Program-made: the position numbers and the translations under genes
In this document: positions 43,641-52,510 of the stretch, piece by piece
Position numbering within the stretch: the first letter of the stretch is position 1
How the letters are laid out: each line of letters starts with the position of its first letter
NCBI RefSeq assembly: GCF_020686965.1
Contig: NZ_JAJEPS010000009.1
Span: forward strand, 62,001-126,000
Direction of reading: 5' to 3'
Source of the DNA: Hominiventricola filiformis
Lineage (GTDB): Bacteria; Bacillota; Clostridia; Lachnospirales; Lachnospiraceae
Length of the DNA stretch: 64,000 nucleotides
Notes under the pieces: generated by a model
The model's database searches: none
What the model saw: only the letters and a program-made list of their open reading frames with translations
What the model was told of the DNA's origin: nothing

Positions 43641-44739
43641 TATCAAGTTCAACTCCTGATATTCTCAAGCCCTCCCTACAAATATTGATAGCTGCATTCT
43701 CATCACGGTTCATCTGATTTCCACAGGCGCAGCTATACGTACGATCTTCCAGTTTCAGCTCTTTTTTGAGTTTTCCGCAGCAGCTGCAGATTTTTGAACT
43801 GGGATACCACTTATCGATACGAACCAGTTTTTTACCGGCACGTTCTAATTTGTAAAAAAGAAAATCAGTAAACATTCCCCAGCCATTATCATGAATACTC
43901 TTTCCAAACCTTGAATCCTCGCTCATTTCTTTCATATTCAAAGATTCTATGCATACAAGATCGTAAAAATTGGTTATCTTTCTGGATTCCTTGTGCAGAT
44001 AATCTTTCCGCTGACGTGCGATATGAGCATGGAGTCTGGCTATTTTCCTTTTCTGTTTCATGTAGCGGTTGCTTTCTTTTTCGCAATGACTCAGCCTGCG
44101 CTGCTCCCTTGCAAGTTTTCCCTGGGATTTTCGGAAAAAGTGAGGATAACCAGCATGAGTTCCATTGGAATCTACATACAATTCACTCATGGAAAAATCA
44201 AGTCCGATTACGTTTTTTACTGGTGCGATTTCATGTTCCAGATCTTCTGCCGCATATAGTAATGATGCATAATACTTGTCATCAGCTTCTTGGATGACGG
44301 TGACCCCCTTCAATGTATAACGATCATCGATACTCCGATGCTGTTTTATGCGGATCCAACCTGCTTTCGGAAGTTTTAGTTTACCATTCTGCAAAGTAAT
44401 ATTTCCATTTACACAGTTTGTCGTATAACTTCTTACCGGATTCTTTTTTGACTTGAACTTCGGGAAACCAACGGAAGAATCTCGAAAGAAGTTCTTGTAG
44501 GCCGTCTGCAGATGGAGCTGTGCATTGCACAATGCCAGGCTGTCTACCTCTTTCAGCCACGGAAACTCTGCCTTATACTTTGCAGGAGTAACCTTTAATA
44601 CTTTTCCGGTTTTCTCATAATATTCTTTCTTCTCTGCCAGCATCCGGTTATACACAAAACGAACACAGCCAAATGTCTTTGCAAATAGTTCTTTTTGAGG
44701 TTTATTCGGGTAAATCCGAAAACGGTACACGATGTTCAC
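43621..44739 (-). CDS. tnpB: TnpB RNA-guided nuclease
   Basis: 372 residues. RuvC residues are intact: Asp181 in GLDFSMSEL, Glu265 in CIESLNMKEM and Asp346 in NRDENAAINI. The zinc ribbon has CSCCG (318-322) and CACGNQ (337-342). TnpB is the ancestor of Cas12 nucleases and is guided by an RNA from the element right end. The start is GTG at 44739, overlapping the 3' end of tnpA by 38 bases in another frame. Confidence 0.93.
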   Translation of the reverse strand: MNIVYRFRIYPNKPQKELFAKTFGCVRFVYNRMLAEKKEYYEKTGKVLKVTPAKYKAEFPWLKEVDSLALCNAQLHLQTAYKNFFRDSSVGFPKFKSKKNPVRSYTTNCVNGNITLQNGKLKLPKAGWIRIKQHRSIDDRYTLKGVTVIQEADDKYYASLLYAAEDLEHEIAPVKNVIGLDFSMSELYVDSNGTHAGYPHFFRKSQGKLAREQRRLSHCEKESNRYMKQKRKIARLHAHIARQRKDYLHKESRKITNFYDLVCIESLNMKEMSEDSRFGKSIHDNGWGMFTDFLFYKLERAGKKLVRIDKWYPSSKICSCCGKLKKELKLEDRTYSCACGNQMNRDENAAINICREGLRISGVELDMKRKIF

Positions 44740-45142
44740 TCTTATTTTCTCCCTGCGTTTCTATGTACTGGCGGATAACCTCAATGGGTGCACCACCAGC
44801 ACTTAACAGGCAAAAACTCTGGCTCCAGAACATTTCTTTCCAAAGCTTCTGCAGAATCTCCGGATACTCTTTTTTTATCAATCGACTGCTTGCACTTTTA
44901 TACGCATTGATAAATTTACTGAGTTCCGATTTTGGATGGGCCCGGAACATGATATGAACATGATCCCGATCATGATTCCATTCCTCTAATGTAATGTGAT
45001 ACTTCGGAGCGATATATTCAAAAATCTCCCGGGCACGATCAGAAACAGGATCTGTCAATACCTTTTTTCGGTATTTTATGACCAGAATCAAATGATAATA
45101 GAGCAAAAACACTGAATGTGCATTATTATCTAATTTTCTCAT
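44702..45142 (-). CDS. tnpA: IS200/IS605 transposase TnpA (Y1 HUH)
   Basis: 146 residues, single-strand transposase acting as a dimer. The HUH motif is HVH at 61-63 in DHVHIMF, and the catalytic tyrosine is Tyr126 in EVIRQYIETQ. All key residues are present, so the element may be active. Just upstream, TAGACA (45206-45201), 17 bases, TATGAT (45183-45178) forms a promoter. Confidence 0.94.
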   Translation of the reverse strand: MRKLDNNAHSVFLLYYHLILVIKYRKKVLTDPVSDRAREIFEYIAPKYHITLEEWNHDRDHVHIMFRAHPKSELSKFINAYKSASSRLIKKEYPEILQKLWKEMFWSQSFCLLSAGGAPIEVIRQYIETQGENKSEHRVPFSDLPE

Positions 45143-45177
45143 AAAATCAGCTTTTCATTTTATTTTCGACTGATTAT

Positions 45178-45206
45178 ATCATAGCATAAGAACATTTGTT
45201 TGTCTA
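45178..45206 (-). promoter_or_regulatory. Promoter of tnpA
   Basis: Minus strand TAGACA (45206-45201), 17 bases, TATGAT (45183-45178), inside the left end of the IS element. Confidence 0.6.
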
Positions 45207-45313
45207 TACATTGCAGAACGTTTGTTCTTTTTTCTTGTCTTCATTTATGCGCACAGATATGTACAGTTCTAATATGCCAGATATTGCATGATTTTCCCTG
45301 AAGGCAATTCATC

Positions 45314-45976
45314 TCACCACCTAAAGAGGATGGGAAAATTCTTGCAAAGTGTTGTTAAAATCCGTCCTGCCAGTCTCGCCGCCGGTGCAGACAAAATCAG
45401 ATCAAGCGCCAGTATTCCCATTCCGGCCAGCATACAGAGATGATTAATCCAGCCTCGAGAGGAACATATTCCCATACAGTATCCCTTTTTCCAGGGCCAG
45501 AATAATTTCACAGATCTCCGGTTCAGAAGATCCAGTGCCAGATGAGATAAAAATCCCACTGCAAAATAAGGTGCAGCATCTGGATAAATCACATCCACAC
45601 ACCCCGTGAGCATAACTGCTCCAAGAAAAGAATGCATAAATGACCGATGCGGTGTATCCCGGCCATAGAGACAGATCACCAGGAATCCAAGCACTCCTGT
45701 CAGAAGTCTTGCGATGCTGCTGTCCCTCATGAGACGGTTGTAGATACCCACATGGAATTTATAGTCCAGGATAATAACTACAGCAGAAACTGCAATCACT
45801 GCTGCCATAATTTTATCTGCTTCCTGATGTGCCTGCGAGGTGCCAGAGTCTACATCACTGATCATACTTCCAATTGCCGCTGCTCCAGCACCTGCAACCA
45901 GTGAGGACATAGACTGCGGATGAAGAACTGCCAGACTCACTGCAGTCCCCACAAAAAAATGTGTTCTTCCCAGCAT
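45314..45976 (-). CDS. YdjM/DUF457-type membrane-bound metal-dependent hydrolase
   Basis: About 220 residues, mostly hydrophobic. The family pattern is a THFFVGTAVS start, an acidic SDVDSGTS motif and HRSFMHSFLG and SHLALDLLNRR, which supply His/Asp metal ligands. The function is unproven. The gene starts 5 bases after degV (AGGAGG upstream), so the pair is co-transcribed. The IS element sits just beyond its stop. Confidence 0.82.
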   Translation of the reverse strand: MLGRTHFFVGTAVSLAVLHPQSMSSLVAGAGAAAIGSMISDVDSGTSQAHQEADKIMAAVIAVSAVVIILDYKFHVGIYNRLMRDSSIARLLTGVLGFLVICLYGRDTPHRSFMHSFLGAVMLTGCVDVIYPDAAPYFAVGFLSHLALDLLNRRSVKLFWPWKKGYCMGICSSRGWINHLCMLAGMGILALDLILSAPAARLAGRILTTLCKNFPILFRW

Positions 45977-45981
45977 CCTTC

Positions 45982-46860
45982 TTATATCCTCCTGGGCTTG
46001 CAGGAACAACCGATTCCAAGGCCTCCCGGTCCAATATGGCAGCTGACACCCAGAGACAGTTCATCACATACCACATCCATACCCGGAAATGCTTCCTGAA
46101 TCTCCTTTACCCATTCATCGGAAGCTTCTTTGGAAGCGCTGCTGGCAGCCAGAAGATATATTTCACCTTTTTCAACTTCCTCTTTAAAGTTGGTAGCAAA
46201 TTCATTTTTCATGGCATCAATCATCTCTTTTTTTGCACGATGGAATCCATGACATTTCTTATATGTTTCCAGTATTCCGGTACTGAACTTCAAAACTGGC
46301 CGGATATTCATAAGGCTTCCCAGAGCTGCACTGGTCTTACTGATTCTGCCACCGCGTTTTAAGAATTCCAACGTTTCCACACCGATGTAAATCATGCTTC
46401 TCTCTCTGGCTGCTTCCAGCATTTCCTTAATCTGCCCGGCGGAATAACCTTCTTCAATCAGCTCCAGTGCATCCAGCACTGTTCTCTTCTGGGTAGAGGA
46501 AACACGTCCATTATCTACCACAAATACCTTCCCGGCATATGGTTCTTCCTGTGCAAGCATCATGGCTGTTCCGCATGCTCCGCTCAGGGCGCTGCTCAGC
46601 GGAATATATACGATTTCCTCAAACTGCTCAAGTGCTTGATCCCAGAGCTTACACACTGCATCCGGTGTTGGCTGGGAAGTGCTGACTTTTGCACCGCCTC
46701 TTACTTTCTCGAAAAACTCTTCTCTCGTAATAGTCACATCTTCATAATAACACTCATCATCCAAATAAAACGGCATGGGCAAGAGCAGTACCCCAAGTTT
46801 TGCCGCTTCAGCCGGCTTGATACTACTGTGGCTGTCCGTCACAACACCAGTTTTTTTCAT
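45982..46860 (-). CDS. DegV-family fatty-acid-binding protein
   Basis: 292 residues. The N-terminal VVTDSHSSIKP and the STSQPTPDAV stretch, which contacts the bound fatty-acid head group, mark the family. DegV proteins hand fatty acids to the FakA kinase in Firmicutes; whether this paralogue does so is unknown. Confidence 0.9.
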   Translation of the reverse strand: MKKTGVVTDSHSSIKPAEAAKLGVLLLPMPFYLDDECYYEDVTITREEFFEKVRGGAKVSTSQPTPDAVCKLWDQALEQFEEIVYIPLSSALSGACGTAMMLAQEEPYAGKVFVVDNGRVSSTQKRTVLDALELIEEGYSAGQIKEMLEAARERSMIYIGVETLEFLKRGGRISKTSAALGSLMNIRPVLKFSTGILETYKKCHGFHRAKKEMIDAMKNEFATNFKEEVEKGEIYLLAASSASKEASDEWVKEIQEAFPGMDVVCDELSLGVSCHIGPGGLGIGCSCKPRRI

Positions 46861-47004
46861 TTGTTATCCTCCCGTATATTCCATTTCGTTTTATATTCAT
46901 TGTTAAATAAATGATTATAATCCTCTAATATAAACTGCTTTTGAATTATAGCAGAAAAAGATACATGAAGCCCGATGCTTTCCAAACGCAAACCCTGGGT
47001 CTTC

Positions 47005-47042
47005 AAAAAACAAGCCCGAAATAATTCCCGGGCTTGTTTTTT
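47005..47042 (-). terminator. Terminator of the MATE exporter gene
   Basis: AAAAAACAAGCCCG (47005-47018) pairs with CGGGCTTGTTTTTT (47029-47042). Strong and symmetrical, so it can work in both directions. Confidence 0.88.
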
Positions 47043-47048
47043 ATATAA

Positions 47049-48398
47049 CTATTTGGAATTCCTCATTCTCGCCGTGATCCAGTAAAACGCCATTACAAAA
47101 ACAATTCCCTTAACAACAGATGTCGCAGTCAACGCCCACCAGATACCCAGCAATCCTAATGCCGTACCGGACAGAAGTATTGCCAACGGAATTCTTGCAC
47201 TGGTCAGTGTAATGCTGATGACACTGCAAAGATGGGTCTTTCCAAGTCCTGACAGCGCACCTACCGTCATCAGCTCCACGCTCATAAAGGCCTCGCTGTA
47301 TCCGATAATGATCATATATCCCACCGCAGTAGCAATTGCCGTTGGTTCATGGAAGAAGACACCGGAAATCTGTTCCGGAAAGCAGACAAACAACAAGGTA
47401 ATGAACAGTCCCCATACACCTACTGTTATCAAAGATGCACGATAGCCCTTCTTTACGCGATCCATCTTGCCCGCACCATAGTTCTGGCCAATAAATGCAT
47501 TCAACGCCGCACCGAATCCGTCCGCCGTATTCCAGGAAACAGACTCGATCTGTCCACCCACTCGCTGAGTAGCAATGGCTTCCGCACCAAATCCGGAGAC
47601 CATCCGCGTCAGCACCATGGAAATCATGCAATACGCCATGCCCTGCAGCGCCGTGGGAATTCCAATTTTACAGATTCCACGCACGTACTTCGGTGGGATT
47701 TTTTCAAACAGCTGAATTCCTTTTAAAACATTTTCTTTTTTTGTTACGAAAATCCTCATGACCAGAATACTCATAACAATGAACTGCGCTGTCACAGTTG
47801 CGATGGCTGCGCCCGTTACGCCCAGCCGGGGAAAAGGTCCCGGTCCCAAAATGAGCACCGGATCCAGAATCATATTGACTGCAAGACCAACGAGATTCGC
47901 TGCAAAAGGCGTTTTAGAATCTCCCTGCGCTGTATAAAGTCCTGTCAGCGTCAATGACAAAAAGGAAAACATAATCAGCCCACAGGCAATTTTTGTATAA
48001 GAAAAAGCTGCCGCCAACGCCTCTGCATCCTCCAGCTTGAAAAATCCTATCAGTGGTTTGAGCAATATAAGAACAACTGCAGCAAACAAAATACCGAGCA
48101 ATGCCGACATCTGCACCGCTGCCTGAGCATATCCATGTGCTTCTTCCTGTTCTCTCCGGCCAATATGCTGGGCCACCTGAACCTGTCCACCCATACGAGC
48201 CAACGACACCAGCCCCTGAGAAAGCCAGGTAAACATGCCTCCCACGCCAACACCCGCCACTGCCTTCGCACCGAGAAGTCCTATCCACGCCATGTCCGTA
48301 ATATTATATAGAGTTCCCAGAAATGACGATGCCATAATCGGTATTGCCAGTTTTGTCAGTGTCTTTAAAATCGGTCCCTTGGTTAAATTTCCTTCCAC
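47049..48398 (-). CDS. MATE-family multidrug/metabolite exporter
   Basis: 449 residues with twelve predicted transmembrane helices and an internal two-fold repeat. The N-terminal LAIPIMASSFLGTLYNITDMAW and the GQVQVAQHIGRREQEEA stretch are typical MATE features. It uses a Na+ or H+ gradient; the substrate is not predictable. A promoter-like TTGTTT, 16 bases, TATACT (48441-48436) lies upstream. Confidence 0.92.
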   Translation of the reverse strand: MEGNLTKGPILKTLTKLAIPIMASSFLGTLYNITDMAWIGLLGAKAVAGVGVGGMFTWLSQGLVSLARMGGQVQVAQHIGRREQEEAHGYAQAAVQMSALLGILFAAVVLILLKPLIGFFKLEDAEALAAAFSYTKIACGLIMFSFLSLTLTGLYTAQGDSKTPFAANLVGLAVNMILDPVLILGPGPFPRLGVTGAAIATVTAQFIVMSILVMRIFVTKKENVLKGIQLFEKIPPKYVRGICKIGIPTALQGMAYCMISMVLTRMVSGFGAEAIATQRVGGQIESVSWNTADGFGAALNAFIGQNYGAGKMDRVKKGYRASLITVGVWGLFITLLFVCFPEQISGVFFHEPTAIATAVGYMIIIGYSEAFMSVELMTVGALSGLGKTHLCSVISITLTSARIPLAILLSGTALGLLGIWWALTATSVVKGIVFVMAFYWITARMRNSK

Positions 48399-48562
48399 TC
48401 TTTTGTTTCCTCATCTTGTATTTTCTTCTATATTTAGTATACAAATTTTAGAGGAAAAAACAACCAAAGCATAAAATTTATGGAATTATATTGGTGCGAT
48501 ATACATTTTCCATCTGGCATGATACTATCGATACATTATTCTAAATGATTTACGGAGGATAT
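48399..48562. other. Intergenic region with the MATE promoter
   Basis: AT-rich spacer. Contains the minus-strand -10 TATACT (48441-48436) for the MATE gene; nothing else recognised. Confidence 0.4.
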
Positions 48563-48757
48563 ATGAAGAAAATTATTTTTTTAGGAATTCTGGCATGACG
48601 CTTTGCAGTATGCCCTTCTGGCTGGTGATCTGTTTCCTTGCACTGTCTTCACACAGTCTCCCTTCCTGCGGACAGACTGTCCAGTATCACCGGCTTTGCC
48701 AGAATCGCACTCATCGTGGCCGGCATGGTAATCAACAGTTTCGCAGCTGCCAGTTAA
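48563..48757 (+). pseudogene. Frameshifted small membrane protein gene
   Basis: A good ribosome site (ACGGAGG) and ATG at 48563 begin MKKIIFLGILA and then hit TGA. One base off, the hydrophobic reading continues TLCSMPFWLVICFLALSSH. Another shift restores the original frame with RLSSITGFARIALIVAGM and VINSFAAAS before TAA at 48755. Two opposite single-base changes explain this. A perfect terminator follows, so the unit was a real gene of about 64 residues. Family unknown. Confidence 0.6.
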
Positions 48758-48760
48758 ACA

Positions 48761-48808
48761 AAAAGCAGCCGTTCAGCATGATTGGCTCATACTGAACGGC
48801 TGCTTTTT
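48761..48808 (+). terminator. Terminator after the broken small gene
   Basis: AAAAGCAGCCGTTCAG (48761-48776) pairs with CTGAACGGCTGCTTTT (48792-48807); T-rich afterwards. It may also end the pfl operon from the other side. Confidence 0.88.
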
Positions 48809-48833
48809 ATTTATTCATTGGCAGTAAATTGGC

Positions 48834-49559
48834 TTATTTGATTCTTAAAATCTCTTCTGCACGTCTTACTTCTTCTTCCGTAGGCGGCAGAACATTTTTT
48901 AAGGAGTAGGGAATTCCAAGAGCTTCCCATTTGTGAACTCCCATCGTATGATAGGGAAGGATCTCCACACGTTCCACACTTTTCAGTTCCCTTATAAAAT
49001 CATACAATGTTTCCAGACTTTCTCTGGAATCTGTCAGTCCCGGAACCAGCACGTGACGGATCCACATAGGTTTTTTATGTGCTGACAGATATCTGGCAAA
49101 TGCCAGAATGTTCCGGTTATCCTGTCCAGTTAAGGCTTTATGCCGTTCCGGATCCATTTCTTTCATATCCAGGATGAAGAGGTCTGTGACATCCATTAAT
49201 TTCTGAAAGGATTCCAGATAATCCGGTTCCATACAAAACGGGCCTCCGCTGGTATCAAGAGCAGTATGAATGTCATGCTTTTTGGCAATGGAGAAGAGGT
49301 CTGTGACAAATTCCATCTGAAGCATGGCTTCGCCGCCACTGACAGTGATACCACCTTTGTTTTTCCAGTAGGGTTTGAAACGGTACAGCTTCTGAAATAA
49401 ACCTTCTGCCTCCCATTCCTCACCGCCTTCTTTTGTCCAGGTATCCGGATTATGACAGTACCGGCAGCGCAGGTTACAGCCTTTCAGAAAGACTACACTG
49501 CGCACGCCCGGTCCGTCTACCAGTCCGAAACTTTCAATCGAATGTACCCGGCCTGTCAT
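48834..49559 (-). CDS. pflA: Pyruvate formate-lyase activating enzyme
   Basis: Radical SAM enzyme that installs the glycyl radical on PFL. 241 residues. The 4Fe-4S cluster cysteines are C28, C32 and C35 in GCNLRCRYCHNP; the SAM-binding GGE-like region is VSGGEAM. Its ATG overlaps the pflB stop by one base (TAATG), so they are translationally coupled. Confidence 0.95.
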   Translation of the reverse strand: MTGRVHSIESFGLVDGPGVRSVVFLKGCNLRCRYCHNPDTWTKEGGEEWEAEGLFQKLYRFKPYWKNKGGITVSGGEAMLQMEFVTDLFSIAKKHDIHTALDTSGGPFCMEPDYLESFQKLMDVTDLFILDMKEMDPERHKALTGQDNRNILAFARYLSAHKKPMWIRHVLVPGLTDSRESLETLYDFIRELKSVERVEILPYHTMGVHKWEALGIPYSLKNVLPPTEEEVRRAEEILRIK

Positions 49560-51835
49560 TACAGTGTCTTATGGCAGGTACGTGCGATGACATCCAGCTG
49601 CTGTTTTTTCGTCAGAGAGATGAATTTTACTGCATAACCGGATACACGGATGGTGAAATTCTGATACTCTTCCTTCTCCGGGTGCTCCATAGCGTCGATC
49701 AGCTTCTCTGTTCCGAATACGTTCACATTCAGGTGATGAGCATCCTGCTCAAAGTATCCGTCCAAAATCTGAACCAGATTTTCCACTCTCTCGTTCTCAC
49801 TGTGTCCCAGTGCATCCGGATTGATGGTCTGGGTATTGGAAATACCGTCCAGTGCCCAGTGATACGGCAGTTTTGCAACAGAGTTCAGGGATGCCAGAAG
49901 ACCGTTCTGCTCTGCTCCATAGGAAGGTGATGCTCCCGGAGCGAAGGAAGTAAATGCTTTACGTCCGTCCGGTGTTGCACCGGTAGCCTCTCCGTATACC
50001 ACGTTGGAGGTGATGGTAAGAATAGAGGTACTCGGTTTGGAATCACGATAAGTATGACGACGGCGGATCTTGTCAAAGAAGGTTCTTAATAACCAGGTTG
50101 CCAACTCGTCTGCTCTCGGATCATCATTACCGTAACGCGGGAAATCTCCCTCGATCTCGAAGTCTTTGGTAATGCCTTCCTCGTCACGAATGATCTTTAC
50201 TTTTGCATATTTGATCGCACTCAAAGAGTCTACTACATGAGAGAAACCTGCAATACCGGTTGCGAAAGAACGCTCGCAGTCATTATTGATGAGCGCCATC
50301 TCAGCAGCCTCATAATAATATTTATCATGCATGTAATGGATCAGGTTCAGTACATTCACATAAATGTCAGCCAGCCAGTCCATCCACCAGTCGAATTTCT
50401 CGATTACTTCGTCGTAATCTGCATATTCGGAGGTGATACGCTCCATCTTCGGTCCGCACTGGATTCTGTGTTTTTCATCAAAACCGCCGTTGAATGCATA
50501 CAGCAGAGTCTTTGCAAGGTTTGCACGTGCTCCGAACAGCTGAATCTCCTGTCCCGTTTTCGTTGCAGATACACAGCAGCAGATGGAATAGTCATCACCC
50601 CACTCCGGTTTCATAACTTCATCGTTCTCATACTGGATAGAGCTGGTATCAACAGAAATCTTTGCTGCGTATTTCTTAAAGTTGTTCGGAAGGCTCGGGC
50701 TGTACAGTACAGTCAGGTTCGGCTCCGGGCTCGGTCCCATATTCTCCAGAGTATGAAGGAAACGGTAATCGTTCTTGGTTACCATATGTCTTCCATCCAG
50801 ACTGGTTCCACCAACTTCCAGGGTAACCCAGGTCGGGTCACCGGAGAAGAGCTGATTATACTCCGGAATGCGGGCAAATTTTACCATGCGGAACTTCATG
50901 GTCATATGGTCAATGAGCTCCTGTGCCTCTGCCTCAGTTAAGGTACCGTTCTCAAGGTCTCTCTGAATATAAATATCAAGGAAAGTGGAGATACGTCCTA
51001 CGGACATGGCTGCACCGTTCTGGGTTTTTACTGCTGCCAGATATCCAAAATACAGCCACTGTACTGCTTCTTTTGCATTTCTTGCCGGTCTGGAAATATC
51101 ATAACCGTAGATCTTCGCCATCTCTTTCATCTCGTTCAGAGCTTTCAGCTGCTGGCTGATCTCTTCTCTCATGCGGATGACATCATCATACATATTTCCG
51201 CAGCCCGCACGGTAATGAGCCACTTTCTTGGCTTCGATCAGACGGTCAATTCCATAGAGGGCTACACGACGATAATCGCCGACGATACGTCCACGTCCGT
51301 AAGTATCCGGCAGACCGGTTACTACATGGGTTTTTCTTGCCAGACGCATTTCCGGGGTATAAGCTCCGAATACCGCATCATTATGAGTCGTCACATACGT
51401 CGTGAAGATCTTTTTCAGTTCCGGGTTAATCTCATAACCATAGGTTTCTGCTGCCTTGGTAGCCATTTTGATGCCGCCATAGGGCATAAATGCTCTCTTT
51501 AATGGCTTGTCCGTCTGCAGTCCTACAATCTGCTCCAGGTCTTTCATCTCTTCGTTGATGTAACCTGGGCCATAAGCGGTCAGACCGGAGACAACTTCTG
51601 TCTCGCATTCCAGTACGCCGCCTTTTTCCCGTTCCATTTTTTGAAGCTTCTGCACTTCATTCCATAATTTCGTGGTAGACTCGGTCGGTCCTGCTAAAAA
51701 GGACTCGTCTCCGTCATAGGGGGTGTAGTTTTTCTGGATGAAATCACGTACATTGATCTCTTCCTGCCACATTTCGCCACGGAAACCGTCCCAGGCTCCC
51801 TGACTGTCAAATTTTCCCGGTTTTGTCATCGGCAT
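49559..51835 (-). CDS. pflB: Formate C-acetyltransferase (pyruvate formate-lyase)
   Basis: Cleaves pyruvate plus CoA to acetyl-CoA and formate under anaerobic conditions. 758 residues, like the E. coli enzyme. Active-site cysteines are at 419-421 (SICCCVSATKTG), and the glycyl radical is Gly733 in RVSGYAVKF. It starts 27 bases after ttdB, with GGAGG between and no terminator, so it appears to be the fourth gene of the tartrate operon. Confidence 0.95.
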   Translation of the reverse strand: MPMTKPGKFDSQGAWDGFRGEMWQEEINVRDFIQKNYTPYDGDESFLAGPTESTTKLWNEVQKLQKMEREKGGVLECETEVVSGLTAYGPGYINEEMKDLEQIVGLQTDKPLKRAFMPYGGIKMATKAAETYGYEINPELKKIFTTYVTTHNDAVFGAYTPEMRLARKTHVVTGLPDTYGRGRIVGDYRRVALYGIDRLIEAKKVAHYRAGCGNMYDDVIRMREEISQQLKALNEMKEMAKIYGYDISRPARNAKEAVQWLYFGYLAAVKTQNGAAMSVGRISTFLDIYIQRDLENGTLTEAEAQELIDHMTMKFRMVKFARIPEYNQLFSGDPTWVTLEVGGTSLDGRHMVTKNDYRFLHTLENMGPSPEPNLTVLYSPSLPNNFKKYAAKISVDTSSIQYENDEVMKPEWGDDYSICCCVSATKTGQEIQLFGARANLAKTLLYAFNGGFDEKHRIQCGPKMERITSEYADYDEVIEKFDWWMDWLADIYVNVLNLIHYMHDKYYYEAAEMALINNDCERSFATGIAGFSHVVDSLSAIKYAKVKIIRDEEGITKDFEIEGDFPRYGNDDPRADELATWLLRTFFDKIRRRHTYRDSKPSTSILTITSNVVYGEATGATPDGRKAFTSFAPGASPSYGAEQNGLLASLNSVAKLPYHWALDGISNTQTINPDALGHSENERVENLVQILDGYFEQDAHHLNVNVFGTEKLIDAMEHPEKEEYQNFTIRVSGYAVKFISLTKKQQLDVIARTCHKTL

Positions 51836-51862
51836 CGTCGGTGTTCCTCCATATTATCAGAA

Positions 51863-52495
51863 TTATTTAATAAATTTTACTTCCGGATAGATTGCTTTCT
51901 TTGCTTCTTCTTTTCTCTCATTGAAAGCTACTTTGTTCTCCTCGAACAGGTTACGTCCCTGTGCATCGATAGATACGATCAGCGGACCAAATTCTTTGAC
52001 TTCGTTGCACCATAAAGTCTCCGGCATACCAAGCTCATCCCAGTGATGCTCTTTGATCTTTACTACCTCTGTAGCTGCAACGACTGCACAGCCTGCCGGG
52101 AATACACAGTGGATTGCGCCAAACTCTTTGCAGGCACGCTCGGTGTTCGGACCCATTCCGCCTTTTCCAACGATAACTCTGACACCGGTCAGTTTTGTAA
52201 ACTCATATTCAAATTTCTCCATACGCATGGAAGTGGTCGGTCCTACGGAAACCATTTCATAATCATCCTCAGTTCCCTCGATCTTACGAACGATCGGGCC
52301 TGCATGGAAAATAGCTTTGTCTTTGATATCATACGGAAGCTCTCTTCCGTACTCTACCAGACGACGGTGTGCCACGTCACGGCAGGTCATCAGATCGCCG
52401 TCCAGCCATACAATGTCACCGATTTTAATATCTTTCAGATCATCTGCGCTTACCGGTGTAACGAGAACTTTTTTATCTCCTCTAATTTCAATCAT
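51863..52495 (-). CDS. ttdB: L(+)-tartrate dehydratase beta subunit (Fe-S hydro-lyase)
   Basis: Small subunit of a class I Fe-S hydro-lyase. 210 residues with the swivelling-domain pattern GDIVWLDGDLMTCRDVAHRR and VGKGGMGPNTERACKEFGA, and VFPAGCAVVAAT. Fumarase beta subunits are very similar, so tartrate is inferred from the partner TtdA, the transporter and the regulator. RBS GGAGG precedes the ATG. Confidence 0.85.
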   Translation of the reverse strand: MIEIRGDKKVLVTPVSADDLKDIKIGDIVWLDGDLMTCRDVAHRRLVEYGRELPYDIKDKAIFHAGPIVRKIEGTEDDYEMVSVGPTTSMRMEKFEYEFTKLTGVRVIVGKGGMGPNTERACKEFGAIHCVFPAGCAVVAATEVVKIKEHHWDELGMPETLWCNEVKEFGPLIVSIDAQGRNLFEENKVAFNERKEEAKKAIYPEVKFIK

Positions 52496-52510
52496 GATTT
52501 TTACCTCCGC

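Larger units (their letters stand above)
43449..45300 (-). mobile_element. IS200/IS605-family insertion sequence
   Basis: Carries an intact Y1 transposase gene and an intact tnpB with subterminal hairpins and no terminal inverted repeats, as expected for the family. The right end is placed at 43449 after the last hairpin. The left end lies between the tnpA promoter and the 45314 stop of the next gene and is only approximate. Confidence 0.75.
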
